DNA of 34,301 bases from a bacterium (GTDB lineage Bacteria > Patescibacteriota > Minisyncoccia > Phycocordibacterales > UBA1550). The stretch is taken from positions 1 through 34,301 of the forward strand of contig JAUSES010000071.1 of the NCBI GenBank assembly GCA_030649835.1, in the 5' to 3' direction. A program made the translations under genes and the position numbers. Below, one piece after another: positions 18,276-26,810 of this stretch; position 1 is the first letter of the stretch, and every line of letters begins with the position of its first letter. The notes under the pieces are model-generated. The model did no database searches, was not told the origin of the DNA, and saw only the letters and a program-made list of their open reading frames with translations.

Positions 18276-18719
18276 ATGAAGATATTTATCGGTAGCGATC
18301 ACGCTGGATTTGAACTTAAAGAAAAACTCTTGCCGTTTTTCCGTGCAGAGGGGCATGAGGTGGAGGACATGGGTGCACACATACTCGAGGCACTCGATGA
18401 CTATCCGGATTTTATTCGACCCGTTGCAGAGGCGGTTGCAAAGGACACACAGTCGCGAGGGATTATAATTGGTGGCTCTGGGCAAGGGGAAGCAATATGT
18501 GCAAACAGGGTGAAAGGTGTGCGCGCAGCGGTGTACTATGGAGGACCATTTGATATTGCAGTGCTTTCTCGTGAACACAATGATGCAAATATCCTTTCGC
18601 TTGGGGCGAGATTTGTTGATGAGGACGAAGCGCGCGAGGTGGTGCGTGTCTGGCTTGAGACTGCGTTTAGTGGAGACGAGAGGCATGCGCGCCGCATAGC
18701 AAAACTCGATGAGTTTTGA
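18276..18719 (+). CDS. rpiB: Ribose 5-phosphate isomerase B
   Basis: MKIFIGSDHAGFELKEKL, GIIIGGSGQGEAICANRVKGVRAA, SREHNDANILSLGAR. Upstream ORF extension is repeat-derived. Confidence 0.96.
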   Translation: MKIFIGSDHAGFELKEKLLPFFRAEGHEVEDMGAHILEALDDYPDFIRPVAEAVAKDTQSRGIIIGGSGQGEAICANRVKGVRAAVYYGGPFDIAVLSREHNDANILSLGARFVDEDEAREVVRVWLETAFSGDERHARRIAKLDEF

Positions 18720-18832
18720 ATTTTAAATGTTAAATTTCAAATTTTTAAATAAATTAGAATTTTCAAATTTAAGAATTAATGCATTAAGATTTATTTTGAA
18801 ATTAAAAATTTAAAATTTGTAATTAAAACCCC

Positions 18833-19504
18833 ATGATCGAAATCATTCCTGCAATAATACCGAAGGACTACGAGTATCTCGATGAGATGATGAGCCTTTT
18901 TGTGGGTGTGGTGCCAATGGTACAGCTCGATATTATGGACGGGAAATTCGTACCCGTACGTACGTGGCCGTATCCGCGCGATGCGCATTTTGAGAAAATC
19001 AGTACGGAAGAAGAAGGGATGCCGAGGTGGGAGGAAATTAATTTTGAAGTAGACTTGATGATCGAGAATCCCGAGCTTGTGGTAAGTAAGTGGGTGAGTG
19101 CAGGTGCGAGCCGGGTTATTGTGCATGTGGAATCGATGAATGACTTCGAGATAATTCGGGGTGCGATCCCTCAAGGTTTGATTGAGCTTGGGCTTGCTAT
19201 AAACACTACGACGCCGCTCTCAGCACTCGAGCCGTATTTTGACCGTATTGATTTTGTACAGTGTATGGGAATTGAGCGAATCGGTTTTCAGGGGGAGGCG
19301 TTTGATGAGCGGGTGTTGGAAAAAGTGCGCGCGCTTCGCGCACGCACCCCTCAAATGCCTATCAGCATCGACGGCTCAGTAAACATGGACACCGCGCGTG
19401 GTCTCGTCGACGCAGGGGCCACCCGCCTCGTAGCAGGCTCAGCAATTTTAGAAGCTGATGACTTCACTCAGACTATCGCAGAGATGAAGAATTTGGTACA
19501 ATAG
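18833..19504 (+). CDS. rpe: Ribulose-phosphate 3-epimerase family protein
   Basis: VQLDIMDGKFVP, ISIDGSVNMDTARGLVDAGATRLVAGSAI. Confidence 0.88.
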   Translation: MIEIIPAIIPKDYEYLDEMMSLFVGVVPMVQLDIMDGKFVPVRTWPYPRDAHFEKISTEEEGMPRWEEINFEVDLMIENPELVVSKWVSAGASRVIVHVESMNDFEIIRGAIPQGLIELGLAINTTTPLSALEPYFDRIDFVQCMGIERIGFQGEAFDERVLEKVRALRARTPQMPISIDGSVNMDTARGLVDAGATRLVAGSAILEADDFTQTIAEMKNLVQ

Positions 19505-19510
19505 TTGTAT

Positions 19511-19921
19511 ATGGAATTACAAGAGATAAAGAGAAAAGCTTCCCCCGTATTTGAGCGCTACGGCATTGCTCGCGCATCCGTGTTCGGTTCTTTTTCGCGT
19601 GGAGACAATACAGCAGATAGCGATATTGATATTATGGTAAAACTTGGCACCAAGATGGATTTGGTGCAGTACATACAATTTCGTGACGCGCTCGTAGCCT
19701 CTTTAGGAAGAGATGTTGATTTGGTAACCGAGTCAAGCGTGAGCCCACACCTCAAGTCGTACATTATAGCTGACTTGCGTCCTTTATACGAATTAAGAAA
19801 CTCCAGTATTTTTGCATCGTCTTTGCGAGCAAAGCGAAGCAATCTAGAATTATGCCTAGTAACCCCTAGATTGCCACATCAGAGTACTGATTCGCAAAGA
19901 CGGAAAATGAGAATTTCATAA
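19511..19921 (+). CDS. MNT-type minimal nucleotidyltransferase with repeat-derived C-terminal tail
   Basis: SVFGSFSRGDNTADSDIDIMV (GSxxR..DxD), DVDLVTE; tail SSLRAKRSNLELCLVTPRL is translated from repeat copy C. Confidence 0.85.
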   Translation: MELQEIKRKASPVFERYGIARASVFGSFSRGDNTADSDIDIMVKLGTKMDLVQYIQFRDALVASLGRDVDLVTESSVSPHLKSYIIADLRPLYELRNSSIFASSLRAKRSNLELCLVTPRLPHQSTDSQRRKMRIS

Positions 19922-19927
19922 TTCAAA
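19819..19927. repeat. REP/MITE-like element, copy C
   Basis: GTCTTTGCGAGCAAAGCGAAGCAATCTAG...CTAGATTGCC...TCGCAAAGACGGAAAATGAGAATTTCATAATTCAA. Confidence 0.8.
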
Positions 19928-20001
19928 GTATCTGCAAATTATGAAAAGTTATGCCTCGTGAATTTCCTAACACCTACCAACTAAAACCTAAAACCTTTCC
20001 C

Positions 20002-20871
20002 ATGTCCCACCTCACTGACGACAAAATAAAACTTCTCGAAGAAAAGGCGAATGAGATTCGTAAGAGTATTATCGAGGCGCTTGTGGAAGCAAAGTCCGGG
20101 CACACCGCGGGCCCACTCGGTATGGCAGACATCTTCACTGCGTTTTATTTTCATATCCTAAAACACGATCCAAAGAATCCCACATGGGAGGAACGGGATC
20201 GCCTTGTGCTTTCCAACGGGCACATTTGTCCCGTGCTCTACGCCACAATGGCTCACGCTGGGTATTTCCCCGTGGAGGAATTGAAGACGCTTCGCAAGTT
20301 TGGTTCACGCCTGCAGGGGCATCCGCATCGCGAATATTTGCCAATGCTTGAGACAAGCTCGGGACCCTTGGGGCAAGGGCTTTCACAGGCAGTGGGTATG
20401 GCGATAGTTGACCGTCTCGATCGTGGGCAAAATTCAAACAGGACCGTGTATTGTTTCCTTGGTGACGGGGAGTTGAACGAGGGGCAGGTGTGGGAGGCAG
20501 CGATGCTCGCAGGAAAAGAAAAACTTCATAACCTCGTCGCTATTGTAGACCGTAACAACATCCAGATTGACGGCTACACCGAAAACATCATGCCCCTCGA
20601 ACCGCTCGCGCTCAAGTGGGCGGCGTTTGGCTGGCACGTGCTTGAGATAGATGGACACAATATGGAGGCGATCGTGAATGCAGTGGACACCGCACGGGCG
20701 ATTTTTGAAAAGCCGTCCGTCATCATCGCACACACTATTCCCGGCAAGGGCGTAGACATGTTTGAATACGACTACAAGTGGCACGGCAACCCGCCGAGCA
20801 AAGAGCAGGGCGAGAAGGCTCTTGCGGAGCTTAGGACCCTCGGGGGGCGGATTGCCAGCGAACACGAATAG
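20002..20871 (+). CDS. tktN: Transketolase, N-terminal (TPP-binding) subunit
   Basis: KSGHTAGPLGMADIFTAFYF, LSNGHICPVLYATMAHAGYFP, SGPLGQGLSQAVGMA, FLGDGELNEGQVWEAAMLAG. Confidence 0.95.
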   Translation: MSHLTDDKIKLLEEKANEIRKSIIEALVEAKSGHTAGPLGMADIFTAFYFHILKHDPKNPTWEERDRLVLSNGHICPVLYATMAHAGYFPVEELKTLRKFGSRLQGHPHREYLPMLETSSGPLGQGLSQAVGMAIVDRLDRGQNSNRTVYCFLGDGELNEGQVWEAAMLAGKEKLHNLVAIVDRNNIQIDGYTENIMPLEPLALKWAAFGWHVLEIDGHNMEAIVNAVDTARAIFEKPSVIIAHTIPGKGVDMFEYDYKWHGNPPSKEQGEKALAELRTLGGRIASEHE

Positions 20872-20925
20872 TTAGTAAATGCGGAAGATTGCGGAACGGA
20901 CGCGGACTTACGCAGAAATAAAATT

Positions 20926-21237
20926 ATGGAAGTAACAGCAATACACTCTGACATAGAAAAAACGATCAGTTCTTTTGACAAGCCAACGCAAGTAAAAATT
21001 TTGCGCGCTATAGAATTTTTAAAACTTAAGGAATACCACATTGGGTTACCACACAGCAGGAAGATTAAGGATAATTTATACGAACTACGTATTAAAGGGG
21101 TGCAGAGTGTGCGAGTATTTTATACATTTCACCTAGGGCAAATCGTGCTACTTTCTGTCTTTCTAAAAAAGAGTCAAAAGCTGACCCTTGGGAACATACA
21201 GGTTGCAATAGAACGTAAAAAGTTTCTTGAAAGTTAA
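20926..21237 (+). CDS. RelE/HigB-like toxin (phage-derived Gp49-like family)
   Basis: GLPHSRKIKDNLYELRIKGVQSVRVFYTFHLGQIVLLSVFLKKSQKL. Confidence 0.88.
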   Translation: MEVTAIHSDIEKTISSFDKPTQVKILRAIEFLKLKEYHIGLPHSRKIKDNLYELRIKGVQSVRVFYTFHLGQIVLLSVFLKKSQKLTLGNIQVAIERKKFLES

Positions 21238-21264
21238 TAACATATATGTTATATTATAAATGCC

Positions 21265-21555
21265 ATGAAATCACAAAAACCTATTAAATTAATTCCGTTT
21301 GAAACAATAAAGCGTCGGATGTTAAAAGACCCTGAAACAAAGCGTTTGTATGATGAACTTGATATGGAGTACAAGCTTATAGAGGCTCTTATTAAAAAAC
21401 GCTCACAAAAGAAGTTGACACAAAAAGCACTGGCAGAAAAAATTGGAGTTGAACAGTCTGCTCTGGCGCGTTTTGAATCTGGTAGAGTAAGTCCAACGCT
21501 CTCATTTGTTAAAAAAGTTACAGCTGGTTTGGGATTACGGTTGGTGGTAAAATAG
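21265..21555 (+). CDS. XRE-family HTH antitoxin (HigA-like)
   Basis: KKLTQKALAEKIGVEQSALARFESGRVSPTLSFVKKVTAGLGLRLVV. Confidence 0.92.
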   Translation: MKSQKPIKLIPFETIKRRMLKDPETKRLYDELDMEYKLIEALIKKRSQKKLTQKALAEKIGVEQSALARFESGRVSPTLSFVKKVTAGLGLRLVVK

Positions 21556-21589
21556 AGAGGGGTAGAATATTGAAGTTAGAATATAGAAT

Positions 21590-21835
21590 ATGGAAAAAAT
21601 AAAAGAATACAGGGGAATAATTATAATAGCGCTAATAATTTTAGCATTCTCTTTCTACTGGTTCGAGACAAGACCAAGTCTTATTAAAAAGGATTGTTAT
21701 AATGAAGCAAAAGAATCAGCGGTAGAAAAGGCTAAAAAGGAGGATTTGAAAAATGGATTAGCGGCGGAAGGAGGATTTATGGAAGGGGACTACAATAGTT
21801 ATTACAAATGGTGCTTACAGTCAAAAGGTTTATAA
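21590..21835 (+). CDS. Small single-TM protein with two downstream Cys
   Basis: MEKIKEYRGIIIIALIILAFSFYWFETRPSLIKKDCYNEAKESAVEKAKK...YNSYYKWCLQSKGL. Confidence 0.7.
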   Translation: MEKIKEYRGIIIIALIILAFSFYWFETRPSLIKKDCYNEAKESAVEKAKKEDLKNGLAAEGGFMEGDYNSYYKWCLQSKGL

Positions 21836-21842
21836 AAATACT

Positions 21843-22817
21843 ATGAAAATTCCCCTTAATCCAAAACTTTTTGATACTGATGTAGAGCAAGCGCCGATAC
21901 GTGCGGGCTTTGGCGAGGGCTTGGTGCTCGCTGGGCGCGCGGATGAGCGTGTGGTGGCGATGTGTTGCGACCTTACCGAGTCTACAAAGATGGACGCATT
22001 TGCAAAAGAATTCCCAAAGCGATTTTTTGAGATGGGAATTATGGAACAGTCGTCGGCATCTGTTGCAAGCGGGATGGCAGCGATGGGCAAGATTCCATTT
22101 ATTTCGTCCTATGCAATGTTTAGCCCCGGCAGAAACTGGGAGCAAATTCGTACAAACATTTGCTACAATGACCGCCCTGTAAAAATTGCGGGCTCCCATG
22201 CGGGGGTGTCGGTGGGTCCCGATGGGGGGACACATCAGGCCTGTGAGGATATCGCACTCACGCGGGTGATGCCACGAATGGTAGTCATTACGCCGTGCGA
22301 TAGTATTGAGGCAAGGAAGGCTACGATTGCGTGTGCAAAAACGAATTCTCCCACATACATTCGTCTTGCTCGGGAAAAGACGCCTATTATTACGACAGAA
22401 GATACTCCATTTGAAATCGGCAAAGCACAAGAATTTTTCCGTTCAGCAAGTGCACCTAAGGTTGGAATCATTGCTTGTGGCTCTCTCGTGTATAATGCAA
22501 TCATCGCGGGGAAAGAACTTGAAGAAGAGGGTACAGGAAGCATAGTTTTAAATATTGGAACCGTGAAGCCGATGGATCGCGAAGCGGTCATCGCGCTCGC
22601 AAAAGAGTGTGGCTCGATAGTGACGGTGGAAGAACACCAGGTCGCTGGCGGTATGGGCTCTGCAGTTGCAGAAATTCTCGCGATTGAGCACCCAACAAAG
22701 ATGGCGTTCATCGGTGTACAGGATTTATTTGGTCAGTCAGGAACTCCCGCCGAACTTTTGGAACACTATGGTATGGGAATCAGCCACATTAAGGAAGCAG
22801 TGCGGAAGGTGCTATAA
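21843..22817 (+). CDS. tktC: Transketolase, C-terminal subunit
   Basis: RAGFGEGLVLAGRADERVVAMCCDLTEST, FEMGIMEQSSASVASGMAAMGKIPFISSYAMF, GGTHQACEDIALTRVMPRMVVITPCD. Confidence 0.95.
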   Translation: MKIPLNPKLFDTDVEQAPIRAGFGEGLVLAGRADERVVAMCCDLTESTKMDAFAKEFPKRFFEMGIMEQSSASVASGMAAMGKIPFISSYAMFSPGRNWEQIRTNICYNDRPVKIAGSHAGVSVGPDGGTHQACEDIALTRVMPRMVVITPCDSIEARKATIACAKTNSPTYIRLAREKTPIITTEDTPFEIGKAQEFFRSASAPKVGIIACGSLVYNAIIAGKELEEEGTGSIVLNIGTVKPMDREAVIALAKECGSIVTVEEHQVAGGMGSAVAEILAIEHPTKMAFIGVQDLFGQSGTPAELLEHYGMGISHIKEAVRKVL

Positions 22818-22923
22818 TTAACATATATGATTGACAAAAGTTTTGCGAGTAAACCACTCGAACTTATTTAAAAAACTTTTATAGAATTTGCAAAGAATAA
22901 ATCCTTGTGGCATTATAATAAAT

Positions 22924-23166
22924 ATGAATTATACATTTCGCACAATTATTGAGCCCGACGAAAAGGGGACTTACCATGGTTATGCGCCTGCTCTTTCTGG
23001 ATGTCATACTTGGGGTGAAACACTCGAGGATACGCAGAAAAATCTGAAAGATGCAATTTCTGCATATGTTGCAAGTCTTATTGCAGATGGTGAGCAAATT
23101 CCTACGGACCGCGGTTTTGAATCTTTTGAGACAATCGGCGAGAGAGACCTTACTCTCGCACACTAA
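22924..23166 (+). CDS. hicB: HicB family antitoxin
   Basis: MNYTFRTIIEPDEKGTYHGYAPALSGCHTWGETLEDTQKNLKDAISAYVASLIADGEQIP. Confidence 0.9.
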   Translation: MNYTFRTIIEPDEKGTYHGYAPALSGCHTWGETLEDTQKNLKDAISAYVASLIADGEQIPTDRGFESFETIGERDLTLAH

Positions 23167-23171
23167 ATACC

Positions 23172-23399
23172 ATGCCGAAGTTACCAGCAGTAAAAGATAA
23201 GGAACTGATTTCCGTTTTGGAGAAACTAGGTTTTGAAAAGCATCGGCAAGGTGGAACAAGTCATCTTATTATGAAGCACACTGACGGACGACGTACTACC
23301 GTATCTATTCACGCAGGAAAAGATATTCCAATAGGAACCTTGCTCGCCACTCTTCGTGACGTGAGCATCACGCGAGATGAGTTTATAAAACTTTTATAA
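23172..23399 (+). CDS. hicA: HicA family toxin
   Basis: LISVLEKLGFEKHRQGGTSHLIMKHTDGRRTTVSIHAGKDIPIGTLLATLRDVSITRDEF. Confidence 0.93.
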   Translation: MPKLPAVKDKELISVLEKLGFEKHRQGGTSHLIMKHTDGRRTTVSIHAGKDIPIGTLLATLRDVSITRDEFIKLL

Positions 23400-23400
23400 A

Positions 23401-23649
23401 ATGGAACCAGAAAATCAACGAGACGAAATGATTGACCAGCTTGAAGCGCTCAATGCGAAGCTTGCAAAACAGTTGGAGATAAAGCGCATATTTTTAACGG
23501 GAATTATTTACGGCGTGGGCTTCTTTCTGGGTTCAGCAATAATAGCTACAATTGCTCTTGGTGTCTTTGGTCCAACCGTGGCAAAAATCCCGTGGGTACA
23601 AGAAAATTTTGAGAGGGGAGCAGACATTCTACGTCCAGCCAAAAATTAA
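23401..23649 (+). CDS. DUF5665-like small membrane protein, paralog 1
   Basis: KQLEIKRIFLTGIIYGVGFFLGSAIIATIALGVFGPTVAKIPWV. Confidence 0.75.
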   Translation: MEPENQRDEMIDQLEALNAKLAKQLEIKRIFLTGIIYGVGFFLGSAIIATIALGVFGPTVAKIPWVQENFERGADILRPAKN

Positions 23650-23660
23650 AACAAAAGCCA

Positions 23661-23700
23661 AAAAACACCCGGCCACTCTAGAATGGCCGGGTGTTTTTTT
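23661..23700 (+). terminator. Rho-independent terminator
   Basis: AAAAACACCCGGCCA...TGGCCGGGTGTTTTTTT. Confidence 0.85.
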
Positions 23701-23729
23701 GTTTTTTAGTGGCTATTCACTACTGGCTA

Positions 23730-24740
23730 CTAACTAATCTTAACTGCCTTGTAGTTCTCTGGAGCTTCGGCAAGAAGTTTTTCAAGAGCTTCACGGGTGA
23801 GGAGTCCTTCTTGTGCGCCAATTTTTTGTACTACAGACATGGAGTTGATAGGCGCCCAAGTGATTGCCTCAGAAGGAGTTTTGCCTAGTGCAAGTGCTGA
23901 AACGAAAGCAGATGCAAATGAGTCACCAGCACCAGTGCGTTCGTATGGAGGCACAGGGTCTGGATAGATGGGCATAAACCACGCGTCTACGCCATCAAAA
24001 ACGTACGCACCCTTTGGTCCGTCGGTTACGACGACGGTCTTTGGTCCGAGTGCAGAAATCATTTTTACAAGATTTTTTGGTTCTGGCTCTTCTGTTTTTA
24101 AAATGAGACGTGCCTCCTCAACATTACAAAAGAAAACTTCGGTATGCGCATAGAGGTCTTTGAGCGCCTCGACACCAAGTTTAATCTGAAATCCACCTGG
24201 CTGAAAGGAGAGTTTTGTTTCTGGGTGTTTTGCGAGGTATGAGGCGATCTCATGATGGAACTCAAGCGATTTTTCGTTCAGAGAAGAAAGATAAAGCCAC
24301 TTTGGGCCTACATCGCCCAAGGGGAGTGTGTAAGGGAAGTCCTCGTGCTTGATGAGAATTGTGCGCTCACTGTCGTACCAAAGCACATAGTGATAGTTGG
24401 TTTTAATGTCGTTGAATTGCTTTATATATTCTGTACTCACCCCGTCTTTTTGAAGGGAAGCAAGACATTTTGCTCCGTCATCATCGTTACCGAGGTTGGT
24501 AATGAGCGCACTCTTGAGCCCGAGGCGTGACGCAGATACGCAGGCGTTTGCACTGTTACCCACGGCGTGGACAACTCTTACAAAGTCATAGGGAACTTTT
24601 GCGCCGAATGGCATGCAAATCTCGCATGAACTGTTGTCTATTTTACATACTGCGTGTGCCTGATCTTGCTTGAGACGAATAAATGCGTCAACGACAGTGT
24701 CACCAATTCCTACGAAGTCCAATTGCTCTGTTTTTTCCAT
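23730..24740 (-). CDS. PfkB family carbohydrate kinase
   Basis: VGIGDTVVDAF, AVGNSANACVSASRLGLKSALITNLGNDDDG, ERTGAGDSFASAFVSALALGK. Confidence 0.93.
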   Translation of the reverse strand: MEKTEQLDFVGIGDTVVDAFIRLKQDQAHAVCKIDNSSCEICMPFGAKVPYDFVRVVHAVGNSANACVSASRLGLKSALITNLGNDDDGAKCLASLQKDGVSTEYIKQFNDIKTNYHYVLWYDSERTILIKHEDFPYTLPLGDVGPKWLYLSSLNEKSLEFHHEIASYLAKHPETKLSFQPGGFQIKLGVEALKDLYAHTEVFFCNVEEARLILKTEEPEPKNLVKMISALGPKTVVVTDGPKGAYVFDGVDAWFMPIYPDPVPPYERTGAGDSFASAFVSALALGKTPSEAITWAPINSMSVVQKIGAQEGLLTREALEKLLAEAPENYKAVKIS

Positions 24741-24856
24741 TCTGGTTCTTAAATTACTGAATAAGTACTAGTATTCTAGCATATGCGAAAGAGATTGTGG
24801 TAGAATGAACGAATAGTTGGAATATTAAGGGCCAATTGTGGCAATTAACAGACGAT

Positions 24857-25105
24857 ATGGAGGTAGAACAACAACGAGACAAAATTATCGAACAGCTTGA
24901 GGCTCTTAATAAAAAAATAGCCCGACAACTTTCGATTAAGCATATTTTTACAATGGGAGTCATTTATGGTGTCGGCTTCTTTGTGGGTTCAGCAATATTG
25001 GCGACTATCGTACTCGGTATTTTGGGGCCGATCTTCGGGAATGTTTCTTGGGTTAAAGACAGCTATGATACGGGAGTTACTATATTAAAGGGTGAACCAA
25101 AATAA
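24857..25105 (+). CDS. DUF5665-like small membrane protein, paralog 2
   Basis: RQLSIKHIFTMGVIYGVGFFVGSAILATIVLGILGPIFGNVSWV, closely similar to 23401-23649. Confidence 0.75.
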   Translation: MEVEQQRDKIIEQLEALNKKIARQLSIKHIFTMGVIYGVGFFVGSAILATIVLGILGPIFGNVSWVKDSYDTGVTILKGEPK

Positions 25106-25110
25106 ATTTT

Positions 25111-25986
25111 ATGAAAAATATTCCAACATTACGAGAAGTTATTGCCGACGCAGAAAAGAATCATATCGCAGTCGGACATTTCAATATTTCAAACCTCGAG
25201 GGTTTGTGGGCGATTTTTCGTGCGGCAAAGTCGCTTGACCTTCCGGTTATCATTGGGCTCTCTGAAGGTGAGCGGGATTTTGTGGGCGTGAAGCAAGCAG
25301 TCGCATTGGTAAAAAGTATTCGCGAAGAATATGAGCATCCTATTTATATCAACGCCGACCACACATACTCGGTGGAGCGTGTGAAGGAAGCTATTGATGC
25401 AGGTTTTGATGCGGTGATATTTGACGGGGCTAAACTTTCTTTTGAAGAAAATATAGCAAAGACAAAGGAGTGTGTGGATTATGCGCGCGCATGCGGAAGA
25501 GATGTACTCGTGGAGGCAGAGGTAGGCTATATTGGCACCTCGTCAAAAGTTTTGGATGCAATTCCAGAGGGCGTAAAGTTTGATGATTCAACACTCACAT
25601 CGCCAGAGCAGGCAGAACGATTTGTGCGTGAGACTGGAGTGGATCTTTTCGCCCCCGCAGTAGGAAACATGCACGGGATGCTTCGGAATGCACCCGAGCC
25701 ACGTCTCGATATTGCTCGCATTAGCAAAGTGCGCGCTGCAGCAGGAGTGCCCCTAGTTCTCCACGGGGGGTCAGGCACATCAGATGAGGATTTCCGCGAG
25801 GCGATCAAGGCGGGGATAAGCTTGGTGCATATCAACACAGAAATCCGTGTAGCATTTGTGAAAACTCTTAGTGAGTACCTCACCGCACACCCCGACGAAG
25901 TAGCACCCTACAAAGTGATGAAAGAACCCACGGAAACAATGCAAAAAGTGATTGAGGCGAGGTTGAGGTTGTTTTCAGGGCTTTAA
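25111..25986 (+). CDS. fba: Class II fructose-bisphosphate aldolase family protein
   Basis: VGHFNISNLEGLWAIFRAA, YINADHTYSVERVKEAIDAGFDAVIFDGAKLSFEENI, VLHGGSGTSDEDFREAIKAGISLVHINTEIR. Confidence 0.94.
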   Translation: MKNIPTLREVIADAEKNHIAVGHFNISNLEGLWAIFRAAKSLDLPVIIGLSEGERDFVGVKQAVALVKSIREEYEHPIYINADHTYSVERVKEAIDAGFDAVIFDGAKLSFEENIAKTKECVDYARACGRDVLVEAEVGYIGTSSKVLDAIPEGVKFDDSTLTSPEQAERFVRETGVDLFAPAVGNMHGMLRNAPEPRLDIARISKVRAAAGVPLVLHGGSGTSDEDFREAIKAGISLVHINTEIRVAFVKTLSEYLTAHPDEVAPYKVMKEPTETMQKVIEARLRLFSGL

Positions 25987-26085
25987 GAATTGATTTCTTG
26001 TGAATCTTTGTTACCCTTGTCCCGTCTGTCTCAAATGTTCCCTTTTTACTTGCATTTATTCAAAAAATCCGTATACTACTGCAAT

Positions 26086-26742
26086 ATGAATATCACACTA
26101 AAAGGAGAAATGAGGGACCCAAAAAGAAAGCTTGCAGCTATTCGCGCTGAGGGTTTTGTGCCGGCTGTTTATTATGGACACAAAGAAGCATCAACTGCGT
26201 GCGTATTTCCGCTCAATACATTTAAGAAAGTTTGGAAACAAGCAGGGGAGTCAACGGTGGTTACTCTTGAAATGCCAAAAGGTAAAGTTTCTGCGCTTAT
26301 TCACGAGGTGCAAGTAGACCCTATCAAAGGACAGCCTATTCACGTAGACTTTTATGCATTGGAAAAAGGACAGGAAGTTTCCGTACATATTCCAGTTGAG
26401 TTTACCGGGGTTTCCATTGCTGTAAAGGACCTTGGTGGTTCTCTCGTGAAGGTTCTTCACGAAGTAGAAGTAAAAGGTCAGCCAGAAAATCTCCCTCACA
26501 ATTTTACTATTGATATTGGAGCTCTCGAAACACTCGATAGCCAAATCTTGGCTTCAAGCATCGTGCTTCCAAAGGGTATTACTCTCGTAACACTTGGTAC
26601 TGACGTTGTCGCAGCGATCGCTGTTGCAAAAGATGAGCCTATTGAAGCTCCAGTGATGGATCTCTCCGCTATTGAAGTAGAAAAGAAGGGTAAGAAGGAA
26701 GAGGAGGGAGCAGAAGCGCCAGCGTCAGCTGAAGGAAAGTAA
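26086..26742 (+). CDS. rplY: 50S ribosomal protein L25/Ctc
   Basis: LKGEMRDPKRKLAAIRAEGFVPAVYYGHKE, HEVQVDPIKGQPIHVDFYAL; Lys/Glu-rich tail. Start set at MNITLKGE. Confidence 0.93.
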   Translation: MNITLKGEMRDPKRKLAAIRAEGFVPAVYYGHKEASTACVFPLNTFKKVWKQAGESTVVTLEMPKGKVSALIHEVQVDPIKGQPIHVDFYALEKGQEVSVHIPVEFTGVSIAVKDLGGSLVKVLHEVEVKGQPENLPHNFTIDIGALETLDSQILASSIVLPKGITLVTLGTDVVAAIAVAKDEPIEAPVMDLSAIEVEKKGKKEEEGAEAPASAEGK

Positions 26743-26759
26743 TTTTTTAAACAAAAGAA

Positions 26760-26796
26760 AAACTGCGCCGATGACTACGTCATCGGCGCAGTTTTT
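26760..26796 (+). terminator. Rho-independent terminator
   Basis: AAACTGCGCCGATGAC-TAC-GTCATCGGCGCAGTTTTTG. Confidence 0.85.
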
Positions 26797-26810
26797 GTTA
26801 TAATAGTCCC

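Noticed and set aside
18717-18832. A/T-rich AATTTTAAATTT stretch with apparent inverted repeats
   Set aside because: Low-complexity AAATTT composition gives pairing by chance; no distinct element boundary.
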